Source: a virus | Length of the DNA: 23,506 nt | Strand: one strand, 5' to 3' | IMG/VR virus record: IMGVR_UViG_3300042294_003688 | Span: 1 to 23,506 of that record | In this document: in pieces, positions 7,190 through 14,184 of the stretch | Layout: each line of letters begins with the position of its first letter | Numbering within the stretch: position 1 is the first letter of the stretch | Position numbers and translations under genes: made by a program | Notes under the pieces: model-generated | Database searches by the model: none | The model's input: the letters and a program-made list of their open reading frames with translations, nothing else | Told to the model about the DNA's origin: nothing

Positions 7190-8728
7190 ATGAAAAAAAT
7201 AGAAAAACAAATTCAACAACTCGAAACACAGATACTTGAAAACCACGTAAACAAAGAGAAAGAGTTATTGATTACAGAAATGAAGAAAATAGGTATAGAA
7301 AAATTACCTTATTCTTACTCAGCCCTGAAACAGTTTATTGACCCCGAAACAATGGACTTTCACTACAACAAACATTACAAAGGGTACGTCGACAAACTAA
7401 ACGACGCGTTGTCAAAGAAAAAATACGGGGATGTTGAGTTAGAACAAATAATCAAAACAATAAGTCGTTTTGATAAAACAATAAGAAATAACGCAGGTGG
7501 AGCATTTAACCACGCATTGTTTTGGAACATGTTGACCCCAAAACCTAAAAAATTAGAGGGCCCTTTATACGAAAAGATTACGAAACAATTTGGAAGTTTC
7601 ACCGCCTTCAAGAAACAATTCGATACTGTTGCCAAAGAAAGATTCGGTTCAGGTTGGGTATGGTTAGTACTTACAGCCAAGAACACATTAAAGATTATGT
7701 CGACACCAAATCAAGATAATCCTTTAATGAATGTTATTGAAGGCGGTGGGTTTCCAATTTTAGGTTTAGACCTTTGGGAACACGCTTACTACCTTAAGTA
7801 TAGAAACAAAAGAGACGAGTACATTACAAACTTTTGGAAAGTCGTTAACTGGGAATTCGTATCAAAACTATACGAGATGAGAACGGAAACCAAATTATTG
7901 GAATCTATAAAACTCGAAAAACTTTTAACTGAATCCAAAGAGGCTCAATTCTGTGACGCTAAAGAAGTTCAATTCTACAGAGAACTTATCAACAATCCAA
8001 AAATTAAAAAACTTTATCAAGACGGAGTAACTGACATTTTAAAAGAAGTGTTCAGTCAATTTTGGGTAGACAGTACCAATAAAGAAATGTCGGGATTCTA
8101 CGGTGTTGAATCAAAAGAAGGAAGGTCAATATTGAATAACCTTAACACAAACTTCAACTCATTCTGTTTATTAACCAAATCGGTTAATAATCAAATTGAA
8201 AATATTGGTAAGTCTGAAAAGAAATTTGATTTTTCAAAAAAAGAAAACAGAACTATAAAAGAGATAAGTCGATTACTTAAAGCCATCGACCACTTTAAAT
8301 CTAAAATATTCACAAGAAACAACCAAGATTTTATTAACATAATTAAAGTCCTTAAGAAACTTTGGGACCGAGGTCAAAAATCTGAAAACGATGTGTTTGT
8401 TAAAATTGAAAAGTATTTTGGTGACTCAGCAACTTTAGAAAAAATTGGTGGGCATGGTCAGAAAGAAGATGCTATCGAAGGGGTTGATTTGAAAATAACT
8501 TTAGAAGGTAAAGAATACACAGCTCAGATTAAACAGTTTTCAACGACGAGCAATGTAAACGGAAAGATTACCGTTAAAGATACTGGTAATGTTAAACCTT
8601 ATGATGTGGATTGGATGATATTTATAAATACAAAATCGAATAAAGTTTTGATTTTTGAAAACAAACCGATTAAGAATCATAACCAATATGTGTTTAATGA
8701 GAATTCATTGATTCACGAAATAGAATAA
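7190..8728 (+). CDS. Superoxide dismutase (Mn-type) fused to a PD-(D/E)XK-like nuclease domain
   Basis: 512 residues. Residues 35-228 are a complete Fe/Mn superoxide dismutase: metal ligands His58, His108 (in NHALFW), Asp194 and His198 (in DLWEHAYYLKYRN), second-shell His62 and Tyr66, and FGSGWVW (152-158). Gly103-Gly104 plus Gln175 (NQDNP) match the Mn enzyme; the Fe enzyme carries its Gln after NNAA. So it should convert superoxide to oxygen and peroxide. Residues 229-395 are helical, Lys/Glu-rich, unrecognised. Residues 396-512 look like a restriction-type nuclease fold: helix with Glu399, strand GGHGQKEDAIEGVDLKI with Asp433, strand TAQIKQF with Gln446 and Lys448, then YDVDWMIFIN. No stop or frame break separates the parts. 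Bacterial SODs are about 200 residues. It lies between a helicase and a neck gene with short gaps. The SOD call is firm; the nuclease call is by motif and predicted order only. Confidence 0.85.
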   Translation: MKKIEKQIQQLETQILENHVNKEKELLITEMKKIGIEKLPYSYSALKQFIDPETMDFHYNKHYKGYVDKLNDALSKKKYGDVELEQIIKTISRFDKTIRNNAGGAFNHALFWNMLTPKPKKLEGPLYEKITKQFGSFTAFKKQFDTVAKERFGSGWVWLVLTAKNTLKIMSTPNQDNPLMNVIEGGGFPILGLDLWEHAYYLKYRNKRDEYITNFWKVVNWEFVSKLYEMRTETKLLESIKLEKLLTESKEAQFCDAKEVQFYRELINNPKIKKLYQDGVTDILKEVFSQFWVDSTNKEMSGFYGVESKEGRSILNNLNTNFNSFCLLTKSVNNQIENIGKSEKKFDFSKKENRTIKEISRLLKAIDHFKSKIFTRNNQDFINIIKVLKKLWDRGQKSENDVFVKIEKYFGDSATLEKIGGHGQKEDAIEGVDLKITLEGKEYTAQIKQFSTTSNVNGKITVKDTGNVKPYDVDWMIFINTKSNKVLIFENKPIKNHNQYVFNENSLIHEIE

Positions 8729-8734
8729 TCAAGA

Positions 8735-8741
8735 TATTTAT
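8735..8741 (+). promoter_or_regulatory. TATTTAT motif four bases before the gp13-like start
   Basis: Context AAGATATTTATAGACATG, inside the 17-base gap after the SOD-nuclease stop. Four bases separate motif and ATG, too close for an ordinary -10 box with a leader, so here a translation-initiation role or a leaderless transcript would be needed. There is no Shine-Dalgarno. Confidence 0.4.
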
Positions 8742-8745
8742 AGAC

Positions 8746-9867
8746 ATGCCAGCAATACCTGAACCAGAAAGAAGTAGAATATATACGAGAATCAAACATC
8801 AATTAGGTGCACCACTAAGAAGTGTTGAACTTGAAGATGAAATGATGGACTCATTAATGGAATTGGCGATTGGGGATTACGAAGAGTATATCCTACAATG
8901 GTTAATTGATTCACAATGGGTTAACCTTGTCAACTTAAATATGAACGAAAGGTCTGTTGCAAGAGCTTTGGTTACAAGAACAATGGATTTTGAACAACAG
9001 TTTAGTTATTCGTATTCTAAAATTGTTGGTCTTCAAACTGAAGGTCCTTGGGTTTTGAAGAAAGATTATTTTATTCTTGAGAAGAATGTCCAAACATATG
9101 AAATTCCTGCGGGCAGAGAGGTTAACGAACTATTATGGTTTAGTGACCGTCCATATAATCTTGGATTAGGTGGAATTGCAGGTCCTTTCGGTGGAGTTGG
9201 TCTTGGAGCCAGTGAAGCGGGATTCGCTCAAATGGGTAATCAAGGTTCTTACTTTATGATGTCAGGATTTGATTATTTAATCAGAGCTCAAGAATCGAAT
9301 ATCCTTAATAGAATTTTAGGGGGTTCTTTAACTTATAGAATCACAGGTTTACCTGATGGTAAAAAAATGATTCACTTATACAATACACCAGGTGGTAGAT
9401 TCAATTGGTCAAGTTATGGTCAATACGTTGGTAAAGCCGTATGGTATTGGTATTATGATGTTGAACCTGATAGTAGAGCCGATTGCTTAAAAAATAACCC
9501 TGACGTTATTAAACTACCTACAGATGTTCCTATCGAGGAATTAACTTGGACAGATATTAATGTTCCTGGTCAACAGTGGGTTAGAAGATGGTTTACCGCA
9601 TATTGTAAAGAAACTTTAGCAAGAGTTAGAGGTAAATACAGTGGTAATCTTAAGACACCTGATAGTGAAATTACAATGGATTATCAGAGTTTATTAACCG
9701 AGGCTAAAGACGAAAAAACTAAACTAATAGAAGAACTTACTGGAGCTGAAGGATGGTTAACAAGAATGAGACCTGAAAAAGTTATGGAAAGAGAAGCGTT
9801 GATTGCGGAGAATTTAAATAAACAAATGAAGTTCAGAGCGATGCCTCGTCAAATATATGTAATCTAA
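8746..9867 (+). CDS. Neck protein, T4 gp13-like
   Basis: 373 residues. The N-terminus has the gp13 signature: IYTRIKHQLGAPLRSVELEDEMMDSLMELAIGDYEEY, where KxxLGxPxxxVELxDExxxxxxxxA...YxxY matches T4-type gp13 (RRLGAPIINVELT...). The middle is Gly-rich (about residues 137-175) and the C-terminal part has aromatic strands (YVGKAVWYWYYDVEP) and a helix pair, WVRRWFTAYCKETLARVRGKYSG, typical of the conserved end of this family. In T4, gp13 with gp14 closes the packaged head and forms the site for tail docking. T4 gp13 is 309 residues. It is separated from the gp14- and gp15-like genes by the helicase and SOD-nuclease genes and lies on the other strand, so the neck set is split into two transcription units. 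The start is set by the motif and the 17-base gap. Confidence 0.8.
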   Translation: MPAIPEPERSRIYTRIKHQLGAPLRSVELEDEMMDSLMELAIGDYEEYILQWLIDSQWVNLVNLNMNERSVARALVTRTMDFEQQFSYSYSKIVGLQTEGPWVLKKDYFILEKNVQTYEIPAGREVNELLWFSDRPYNLGLGGIAGPFGGVGLGASEAGFAQMGNQGSYFMMSGFDYLIRAQESNILNRILGGSLTYRITGLPDGKKMIHLYNTPGGRFNWSSYGQYVGKAVWYWYYDVEPDSRADCLKNNPDVIKLPTDVPIEELTWTDINVPGQQWVRRWFTAYCKETLARVRGKYSGNLKTPDSEITMDYQSLLTEAKDEKTKLIEELTGAEGWLTRMRPEKVMEREALIAENLNKQMKFRAMPRQIYVI

Positions 9868-9871
9868 TTTT

Positions 9872-10207
9872 ATGGCAATAGTAAAAACAATACCCTCAAG
9901 AAAAATAATTAGTGGGTTAGTTATCGAAACATCTGAACTTTCAGTAGTTTCAGAAACAGAATATCGTACAACAGGAGAATCTTGTGTTGTAGTGAGAGGA
10001 GTTAGCGAATCAACAATAACTTTAGATTCTATCACTACGGACCACGTTGTTGTAAAATCAATGACAAGACTTACAATCAAACCAGACATCGGTAAAATCG
10101 ATGAAGACTACGATGAAATAGTCGCTGATAAGTATGCTTGTATTGAATTCAGATTTATTGGTGGTAATTGGTATATCCTATCTTCAGACGGTCTGAAGCA
10201 ATCCTAA
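9872..10207 (+). CDS. Small beta-rich phage protein, probably virion-associated (111 aa)
   Basis: No named family. The sequence is a run of short strands with hydrophobic alternation (LVIETSELSVVSE, CVVVRGVSESTITLD, HVVVKSMTRLTIKPD, CIEFRFIGGNWYILSSDGLKQS). The ending GGNWYILSSDGLK is a closing motif I associate with small beta-structured or beta-helical structural proteins of aquatic phages. No signal peptide or transmembrane helix. It follows the gp13-like gene after four bases, so it is on the same message, and its last 24 bases overlap the end of the polymerase gene on the other strand. A decoration or fibre-tip role is possible but not shown. Confidence 0.6.
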   Translation: MAIVKTIPSRKIISGLVIETSELSVVSETEYRTTGESCVVVRGVSESTITLDSITTDHVVVKSMTRLTIKPDIGKIDEDYDEIVADKYACIEFRFIGGNWYILSSDGLKQS

Positions 10208-10215
10208 TTTTTTTT
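10182..10215 (+). terminator. Perfect inverted repeat plus T-run at the convergent gene ends
   Basis: CTTCAGAC (10182-10189) and GTCTGAAG (10191-10198) form a perfect palindrome about one base; as RNA this gives a 7-bp stem with a CGG loop. Eight T residues follow at 10208-10215, nine bases after the stem. It lies exactly where the plus-strand cluster and the polymerase gene overlap. The gap before the T-run is long for an intrinsic terminator, so function is uncertain; the palindrome also encodes residues in both genes. Confidence 0.35.
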
Positions 10216-12979
10216 CCCAACCTTCTTCGGCTAACTCATACATGTAATTGGAATCAAGACCTCTTTTTTCCCAATAAGATAATTCACCGTCTGATAACGT
10301 CATAACCTCTTCTAAACTATCTTGAGAACCCTCGTCTAACGGGTGTCCATTGATTAGTTCACATTGAGTTGTTGTGAATATTCCTCTATCCGCAGGGTCG
10401 TTAACAATTAAACTATTTCTAACTTCATCCTTAAAGACAACCATTAAAGGTTCAATTCTCTTATTGAATGTTGTAATAGCTCTTGGTACATTATAGTCAC
10501 CTGTTAAGTCGGGGTCGTTATCTAAGATGTCCTTGTCTAACATATAACAGTTTACCATAACCCCATCGGTAATAGGTTTTGTCTTAGGGTTCATAAGTGC
10601 GTTGTACGCGTTTGTATCTTTAATCTGTTTCACAGTCATCTTCTGAACATCACCTTGAGACGCCTTGGTACCGTTATTAACATACATAATCACATCACCC
10701 AAGTTCACATTCAAGTTATTCTGTAATGCCAACTCCATGTGAGCCATTCTACTCATACTGTTACCAGCTTTGGTCTTAGTGGTTAGTCTCTTGTTATAAT
10801 CATCAAGACTTAATTTAACTTTAGCTCTTTGTGCAATCTTACTAAGTGGAATCTTCTTATCATAAATGGTTTGAAGATACTCGTAGTAATACTCCACGAA
10901 TGCTTTACCATCACCTTGTAACAACATCTTAATACCTTTATCCAAAAACGCCTCAATATACAATGGAAGTTTCTTAGATTTAATACTATTACCTGTTAGT
11001 TTAATCTTACCCTTGGCGTCCATAACCGCATAGTTCTTACGAGCTAAGTTAATAGTTGACGGCCATACCCCATCGGTATCAAGTGCCATCTCACCTCTCA
11101 TGAAGATATCGTTGTACTCCGCAACATCAGCTTCAGGTCCGTAATATTCTTTACCCTCTTTAACTTTCCAATTCAATCCACGACCAACATAAACTCTATC
11201 ATTCGCCTCATCAGGAGTTGAAAAGTTCACACCGTCCGTATCCATTACCAATGGAACATATCCTTTAGTCATGAAGAACTTAATCATCTGACGAAGGTAT
11301 TGTCTACCTGTACAAGTAATCTGTTCACCCATGTACATATCACCCCAAGCATAAACCTGAGGAGCGGATAATGCACCGAACATCGAGTTAATGAAAATCT
11401 TAATCGGTAACTGTTTGTTACCATATGATTCAGATTTCTTACGGTCAGTTGCATAGAATTCCTCTGCAAGTTGTTTGTATTTGATACGGGTGTTACGGAA
11501 GTAACTCAACATACCTTTCATTGCACCTGTCACATCACAGTCGGGGAACACATCGTGTACCAGCTGAATAGAAGGGTATAGAGACGAGAAGTCGAGTTTA
11601 AGTACATTCTTACTATAACCAACCTTAAGTAGTCGAGAAAGACCTCCTACGAAGTCTGTCTTGGATTCTTTGGCGGGGATTGCAAGTCCGTGTTTGTAAG
11701 ACCAAGCTAACATTAACATTTTCCATAATGTTGCAGTACCCATGGTTGAAACCCTTTCGTATGTTGTTGGAATCATCGCAGCCAACAAGAACGAACCTTG
11801 GTTGAACTCTTGGTCCACCTTAAGGGTTTCATCTAAGTCATCGTCAAGATACATCTCAACTAACTTATCACCTGTGATTGTAACATATACGTCAGTACGT
11901 TTAGAACAAGCTGCGTCAATCTTAGAATCAACACCAACTTTCTTGTACTTACCGTTTTGAATGTTTAACCAAAAGTCTTCCTTCTTAGCGTAGAATGGAC
12001 CAATATCTGTATGGTCAATGTACACACGGTCAGGGGCCTCCGCATTAATGAATTGGGTGATATACTTCAAACCCGCAGCTTTAATACTTGAGTTAATCGC
12101 CTGTGCTCTACGAACAGCATGGATAATATCAATTACGTTGTAACCCCAAATAGAAGTTTGAGTAAAGTTCTCAACCTCATTAGCAAGTTTCAACATACTA
12201 TCTTTTCTTGTGAACGAATGGTCGGGGTGTAATGACTTACAAATCTTCTTTGGGTCGATACCTAAGATTCTACATCTTTCGAATATCCAATGCCAGTCGA
12301 AGTTCGCTGAGTTGTAACCACCAATAATACTTGGTTTAAGTTCGTTGATTACCTTGAAGAATTCTATGATGGCATTTCTCTCTTCAGATTCATCCATACA
12401 TTCGATTACTCTGTGGTAACCTTTATTGGTTTTAATTCCAATCATGAAGATACGACCGTGTTGAGGTTCAAGAGCGGTCGTCTCTAAGTCATATACCATT
12501 CGGGTCACTTCTTCATAGTTCTCGAAACCTTTGAATAGTCTTTTTTCTTTTGAAATTAAATATTGTTCTACGGGAGGTAGAATCATTACTTTGTCTTTGG
12601 TCTTATCTCCCCATGGGTCACATCCACCTTCTCTAAAGAATTGGATAAGTTCTCTGTAACCTTTTAGTGATTTAACCATGAAAGTCATACCTCTTTGTAA
12701 TCTGTCATTACCGTGGGTTTCTAACTTTTCAATCATGATACCATGTTTGGTCATGGCATCTCTCTGAGCGTCTTTGGAACCGTTGTAAAAGTTAATCTGA
12801 CGTAAATCACCCACCCATGCAAATGGTGTGAATGTATCTTTTCGGATTTCCTTTCCTTTACCAGGGATTTCTTTGATTTTGTAAATGCAGTTCTCGCGAT
12901 AGTCGTATTCGATAGCGACTATAAATTCTTCGGGGTCGTTTCCGTGTAGGAACGATTCAATATCTTGGTCTGTAAACAT
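10184..12979 (-). CDS. Family B DNA polymerase (T4 gp43-like) with 3'-5' exonuclease
   Basis: 931 residues, close to T4 gp43 (898). The exonuclease domain is intact: Exo I VYDLETT (Asp164, Glu166), Exo II GGYNSANFDWHW (Asp228), and an Exo III candidate YLDDDLDET (377-385). Polymerase motifs are intact: A LDFSSLYPSIQ (462-472, Asp463), B KIFINSMFGALS (527-538), C MDTDGVNFS (579-587, Asp580 and Asp582), and KSKKLPLYIEAF downstream. It should therefore copy the genome and proofread. It stops with TGA, which shows that TGA is a stop codon here (standard code). The leader before ATG is GTAATTTATAT without Shine-Dalgarno. It overlaps the 9872 gene tail to tail. Replication and structural genes are thus interleaved, unlike in T4, where gene 43 lies far from the neck genes. 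Confidence 0.95.
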   Translation of the reverse strand: MFTDQDIESFLHGNDPEEFIVAIEYDYRENCIYKIKEIPGKGKEIRKDTFTPFAWVGDLRQINFYNGSKDAQRDAMTKHGIMIEKLETHGNDRLQRGMTFMVKSLKGYRELIQFFREGGCDPWGDKTKDKVMILPPVEQYLISKEKRLFKGFENYEEVTRMVYDLETTALEPQHGRIFMIGIKTNKGYHRVIECMDESEERNAIIEFFKVINELKPSIIGGYNSANFDWHWIFERCRILGIDPKKICKSLHPDHSFTRKDSMLKLANEVENFTQTSIWGYNVIDIIHAVRRAQAINSSIKAAGLKYITQFINAEAPDRVYIDHTDIGPFYAKKEDFWLNIQNGKYKKVGVDSKIDAACSKRTDVYVTITGDKLVEMYLDDDLDETLKVDQEFNQGSFLLAAMIPTTYERVSTMGTATLWKMLMLAWSYKHGLAIPAKESKTDFVGGLSRLLKVGYSKNVLKLDFSSLYPSIQLVHDVFPDCDVTGAMKGMLSYFRNTRIKYKQLAEEFYATDRKKSESYGNKQLPIKIFINSMFGALSAPQVYAWGDMYMGEQITCTGRQYLRQMIKFFMTKGYVPLVMDTDGVNFSTPDEANDRVYVGRGLNWKVKEGKEYYGPEADVAEYNDIFMRGEMALDTDGVWPSTINLARKNYAVMDAKGKIKLTGNSIKSKKLPLYIEAFLDKGIKMLLQGDGKAFVEYYYEYLQTIYDKKIPLSKIAQRAKVKLSLDDYNKRLTTKTKAGNSMSRMAHMELALQNNLNVNLGDVIMYVNNGTKASQGDVQKMTVKQIKDTNAYNALMNPKTKPITDGVMVNCYMLDKDILDNDPDLTGDYNVPRAITTFNKRIEPLMVVFKDEVRNSLIVNDPADRGIFTTTQCELINGHPLDEGSQDSLEEVMTLSDGELSYWEKRGLDSNYMYELAEEGWEKKLGLLQTV

Positions 12980-13042
12980 ATATAAATTACGAGTGGTTTA
13001 TTGGCAATCACAACATTGTGAAGTTCACCTTACTCATTGTAT

Positions 13043-13049
13043 ATAAATA
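13043..13049 (-). promoter_or_regulatory. TATTTAT motif 63 bases upstream of the polymerase start
   Basis: Minus-strand context TTTATATTTATATACAATG. It sits between the small-gene terminator (13087-13114) and the polymerase ATG at 12979. At this distance it can be a promoter element with a 50-60 base leader. The polymerase would otherwise have no visible promoter, because a terminator lies just upstream. Confidence 0.35.
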
Positions 13050-13086
13050 TAAAAAAATAAAACTCTTAGTCAAACTACAGACCAAT

Positions 13087-13114
13087 AAAAAACCCGACAC
13101 TTTCATATCGGGTT
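13087..13114 (-). terminator. Intrinsic terminator after the 37-codon gene
   Basis: On the minus strand, AACCCGA (13114-13108) pairs with TCGGGTT (13097-13091) over a 10-base loop, and the 3' arm runs into TTTTTT (13092-13087). It starts six bases after the stop of the small gene at 13120. There is no T-run on the plus-strand side, so it acts on minus-strand transcripts, separating the small gene from the polymerase gene. Confidence 0.75.
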
Positions 13115-13119
13115 ATCTA

Positions 13120-13233
13120 TTAGTTGTACTTTTGTTTGTATTTTGGTTTTCTTGTGTAGGCTTTTTTACTTTTTTGGATTGATGGTCTTGTTGACATCCA
13201 AATCTCTTGCATTGTTAGGGTTACAGTTGTCAT
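13120..13233 (-). CDS. Small basic protein (37 aa) in its own transcription unit
   Basis: ATG at 13233, TAA at 13120-13122. The protein is MTTVTLTMQEIWMSTRPSIQ followed by a Lys/Arg/Tyr-rich end (KSKKAYTRKPKYKQKYN): about 11 basic residues and one acidic one. It is too short for a catalytic domain and resembles no family I know. What supports it as a gene is its surroundings: a host-like -7 box 39 bases upstream (13272-13279), an A-rich leader, and an intrinsic terminator six bases after the stop. A strongly basic mini-protein expressed from a host-type promoter fits an early phage product that binds nucleic acid or a host protein. That role is inference. The alternative is that the transcript is a small RNA and the frame is incidental. 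Confidence 0.5.
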   Translation of the reverse strand: MTTVTLTMQEIWMSTRPSIQKSKKAYTRKPKYKQKYN

Positions 13234-13271
13234 GGTGTTTGTGTTTTAAAGGGTTATCGTTTTGTTGAGTA

Positions 13272-13279
13272 CAAAGATA
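13272..13279 (-). promoter_or_regulatory. Bacteroidota-type -7 promoter box (TATCTTTG)
   Basis: On the minus strand, TATCTTTG fits the TAnnTTTG consensus of the primary sigma factor in Bacteroidota. The start point would be about 13265, giving a leader of roughly 30 bases to the ATG at 13233. A weak -33 partner (TTTACG, about 13302-13307 within the end of the upstream gene) is only partly matched. It is the best host-like promoter in the window. Confidence 0.55.
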
Positions 13280-13295
13280 GTATAAAATTTTATTT

Positions 13296-13790
13296 TTACA
13301 GCGTAAATCTTGGACTATTTTGATTTTTTCCAAATTTTTTTAAATAAGTCCCTGTCGGTGAAAATACTGAAGTTATAATCTTATAATTTTTTAAATCCTC
13401 AGTTAAAAGAATAATTTCAGCGTAGTCCATATACTGTGGTAAATCAAGAGCCTCTCCAACCTCCTTAACAAAAACAACCGTATTGTCAGGTCTGACTAAA
13501 CTTAACTTTGACATTCTATTTTTAATCACCTCAAAGTTATCTGTAAAAATTTCTTTAATCATTCTATTCGGAACCCCAACCCTATCATAATATTTTTCCT
13601 TATAGACGGCATTGTATTCGTATATGTTAACAATTTCTTCCAAAGATTTAAGCCCTTGTCTCTCATTCCATTGGTGGTAGGAGGCTGTAAGGTTAATTAA
13701 ATATCCGTCATAGACAAATTTTGTAACAGGTATTATACCGCTGCCACTATCTTCTAAAATTATCTGAGTTAGTAGTTTAGTTAACTTCAT
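13296..13790 (-). CDS. Hypothetical phage protein (164 aa)
   Basis: No family recognised. It opens with MKLTKLLTQIILEDSGSG, a short amphipathic helix plus flexible linker; then come mixed strands and helices (VTKFVYDGYLINLT, NERQGLKSLEEIVNIYEYN, VIKNRMSKLSLV) and a beta-rich end (YAEIILLTEDLKNYKIITSV). No signal peptide or membrane helix. Its ATG directly follows the TAA of the upstream gene (TAAATG at 13788-13793), so it is the last gene of the glycosyltransferase and structural chain. The N-terminal helix of the LTKLL..IILE type is also seen in the middle of the SOD-nuclease protein (LLESIKLEKLLTES), a similarity that may be trivial. Confidence 0.55.
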   Translation of the reverse strand: MKLTKLLTQIILEDSGSGIIPVTKFVYDGYLINLTASYHQWNERQGLKSLEEIVNIYEYNAVYKEKYYDRVGVPNRMIKEIFTDNFEVIKNRMSKLSLVRPDNTVVFVKEVGEALDLPQYMDYAEIILLTEDLKNYKIITSVFSPTGTYLKKFGKNQNSPRFTL

Positions 13791-14168
13791 TTAACAACAA
13801 GCGGTTTTAGATATGAAACTATCTTGTATGTTTATGTAAAGTTCTTCTCTGATTGGAAGAATTAAATTACCCTCATCGTTCTGTATTAAAAACTGTCCTG
13901 TATATCTTCCAGGTGTATTAGTGTCTCTTTCAGTAAACTTGAAATAAATGTAGTATTCGGGGTCGGCACCTTCAGGCAAGATTAAATTAACAATCTCACA
14001 TGGGGCTGAAACTATTTTAGGAATTCCTGTTTCCACATCAATCATAGTAAAATAGATAGTGGAAACCTCCAAGTCTTGCATAAGTTGCAAATAACCTGAC
14101 CTCCCGTCTTTTACTACCTGCATTTTTAAAACAGGTAAAGTTGCATTCTTTTTAATATAAAATTCCAT
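13791..14168 (-). CDS. Conserved phage structural-type protein (125 aa)
   Basis: I recognise the pattern from virion gene clusters of aquatic T4-like phages, without a defined role. Start: FYIKKNATLPVLKMQVVKDGRSGY, a strand-rich opening like the N-terminal beta-sandwich of receptor-binding or baseplate-associated proteins; then TIYFTMIDVETGIPKIVSAP, YYIYFKFTERDTNTPGRYTGQFLI and the end LPIREELYINIQDSFISKTACC. The whole looks like one immunoglobulin-like domain (a YxGxF strand opposite NDEGNLILP). The two terminal Cys are unusual. It follows the GT fusion gene after 16 bases that hold a TATTTAT motif. Most likely a baseplate or fibre-adaptor subunit; this is inference. Confidence 0.6.
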   Translation of the reverse strand: MEFYIKKNATLPVLKMQVVKDGRSGYLQLMQDLEVSTIYFTMIDVETGIPKIVSAPCEIVNLILPEGADPEYYIYFKFTERDTNTPGRYTGQFLIQNDEGNLILPIREELYINIQDSFISKTACC

Positions 14169-14172
14169 AACA

Positions 14173-14179
14173 ATAAATA
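14173..14179 (-). promoter_or_regulatory. TATTTAT motif four bases before the 14168 start
   Basis: Minus-strand context CAGTATATTTATTGTTATG, filling the whole 16-base gap between the TAA of the glycosyltransferase fusion and the next ATG. As at 8735 and 20814, exactly four bases separate motif and ATG. Confidence 0.4.
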
Positions 14180-14184
14180 TACTG

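Noticed and set aside
7375-7686. 103-codon minus-strand frame
   Set aside because: It is antisense to the SOD domain, whose catalytic residues are fully conserved on the plus strand.
8619-8630. TATTTATAAATA, a perfect T4-type late promoter core
   Set aside because: It lies within the coding region of the SOD-nuclease C-terminus (MIFINTK) with no gene start following on either strand.
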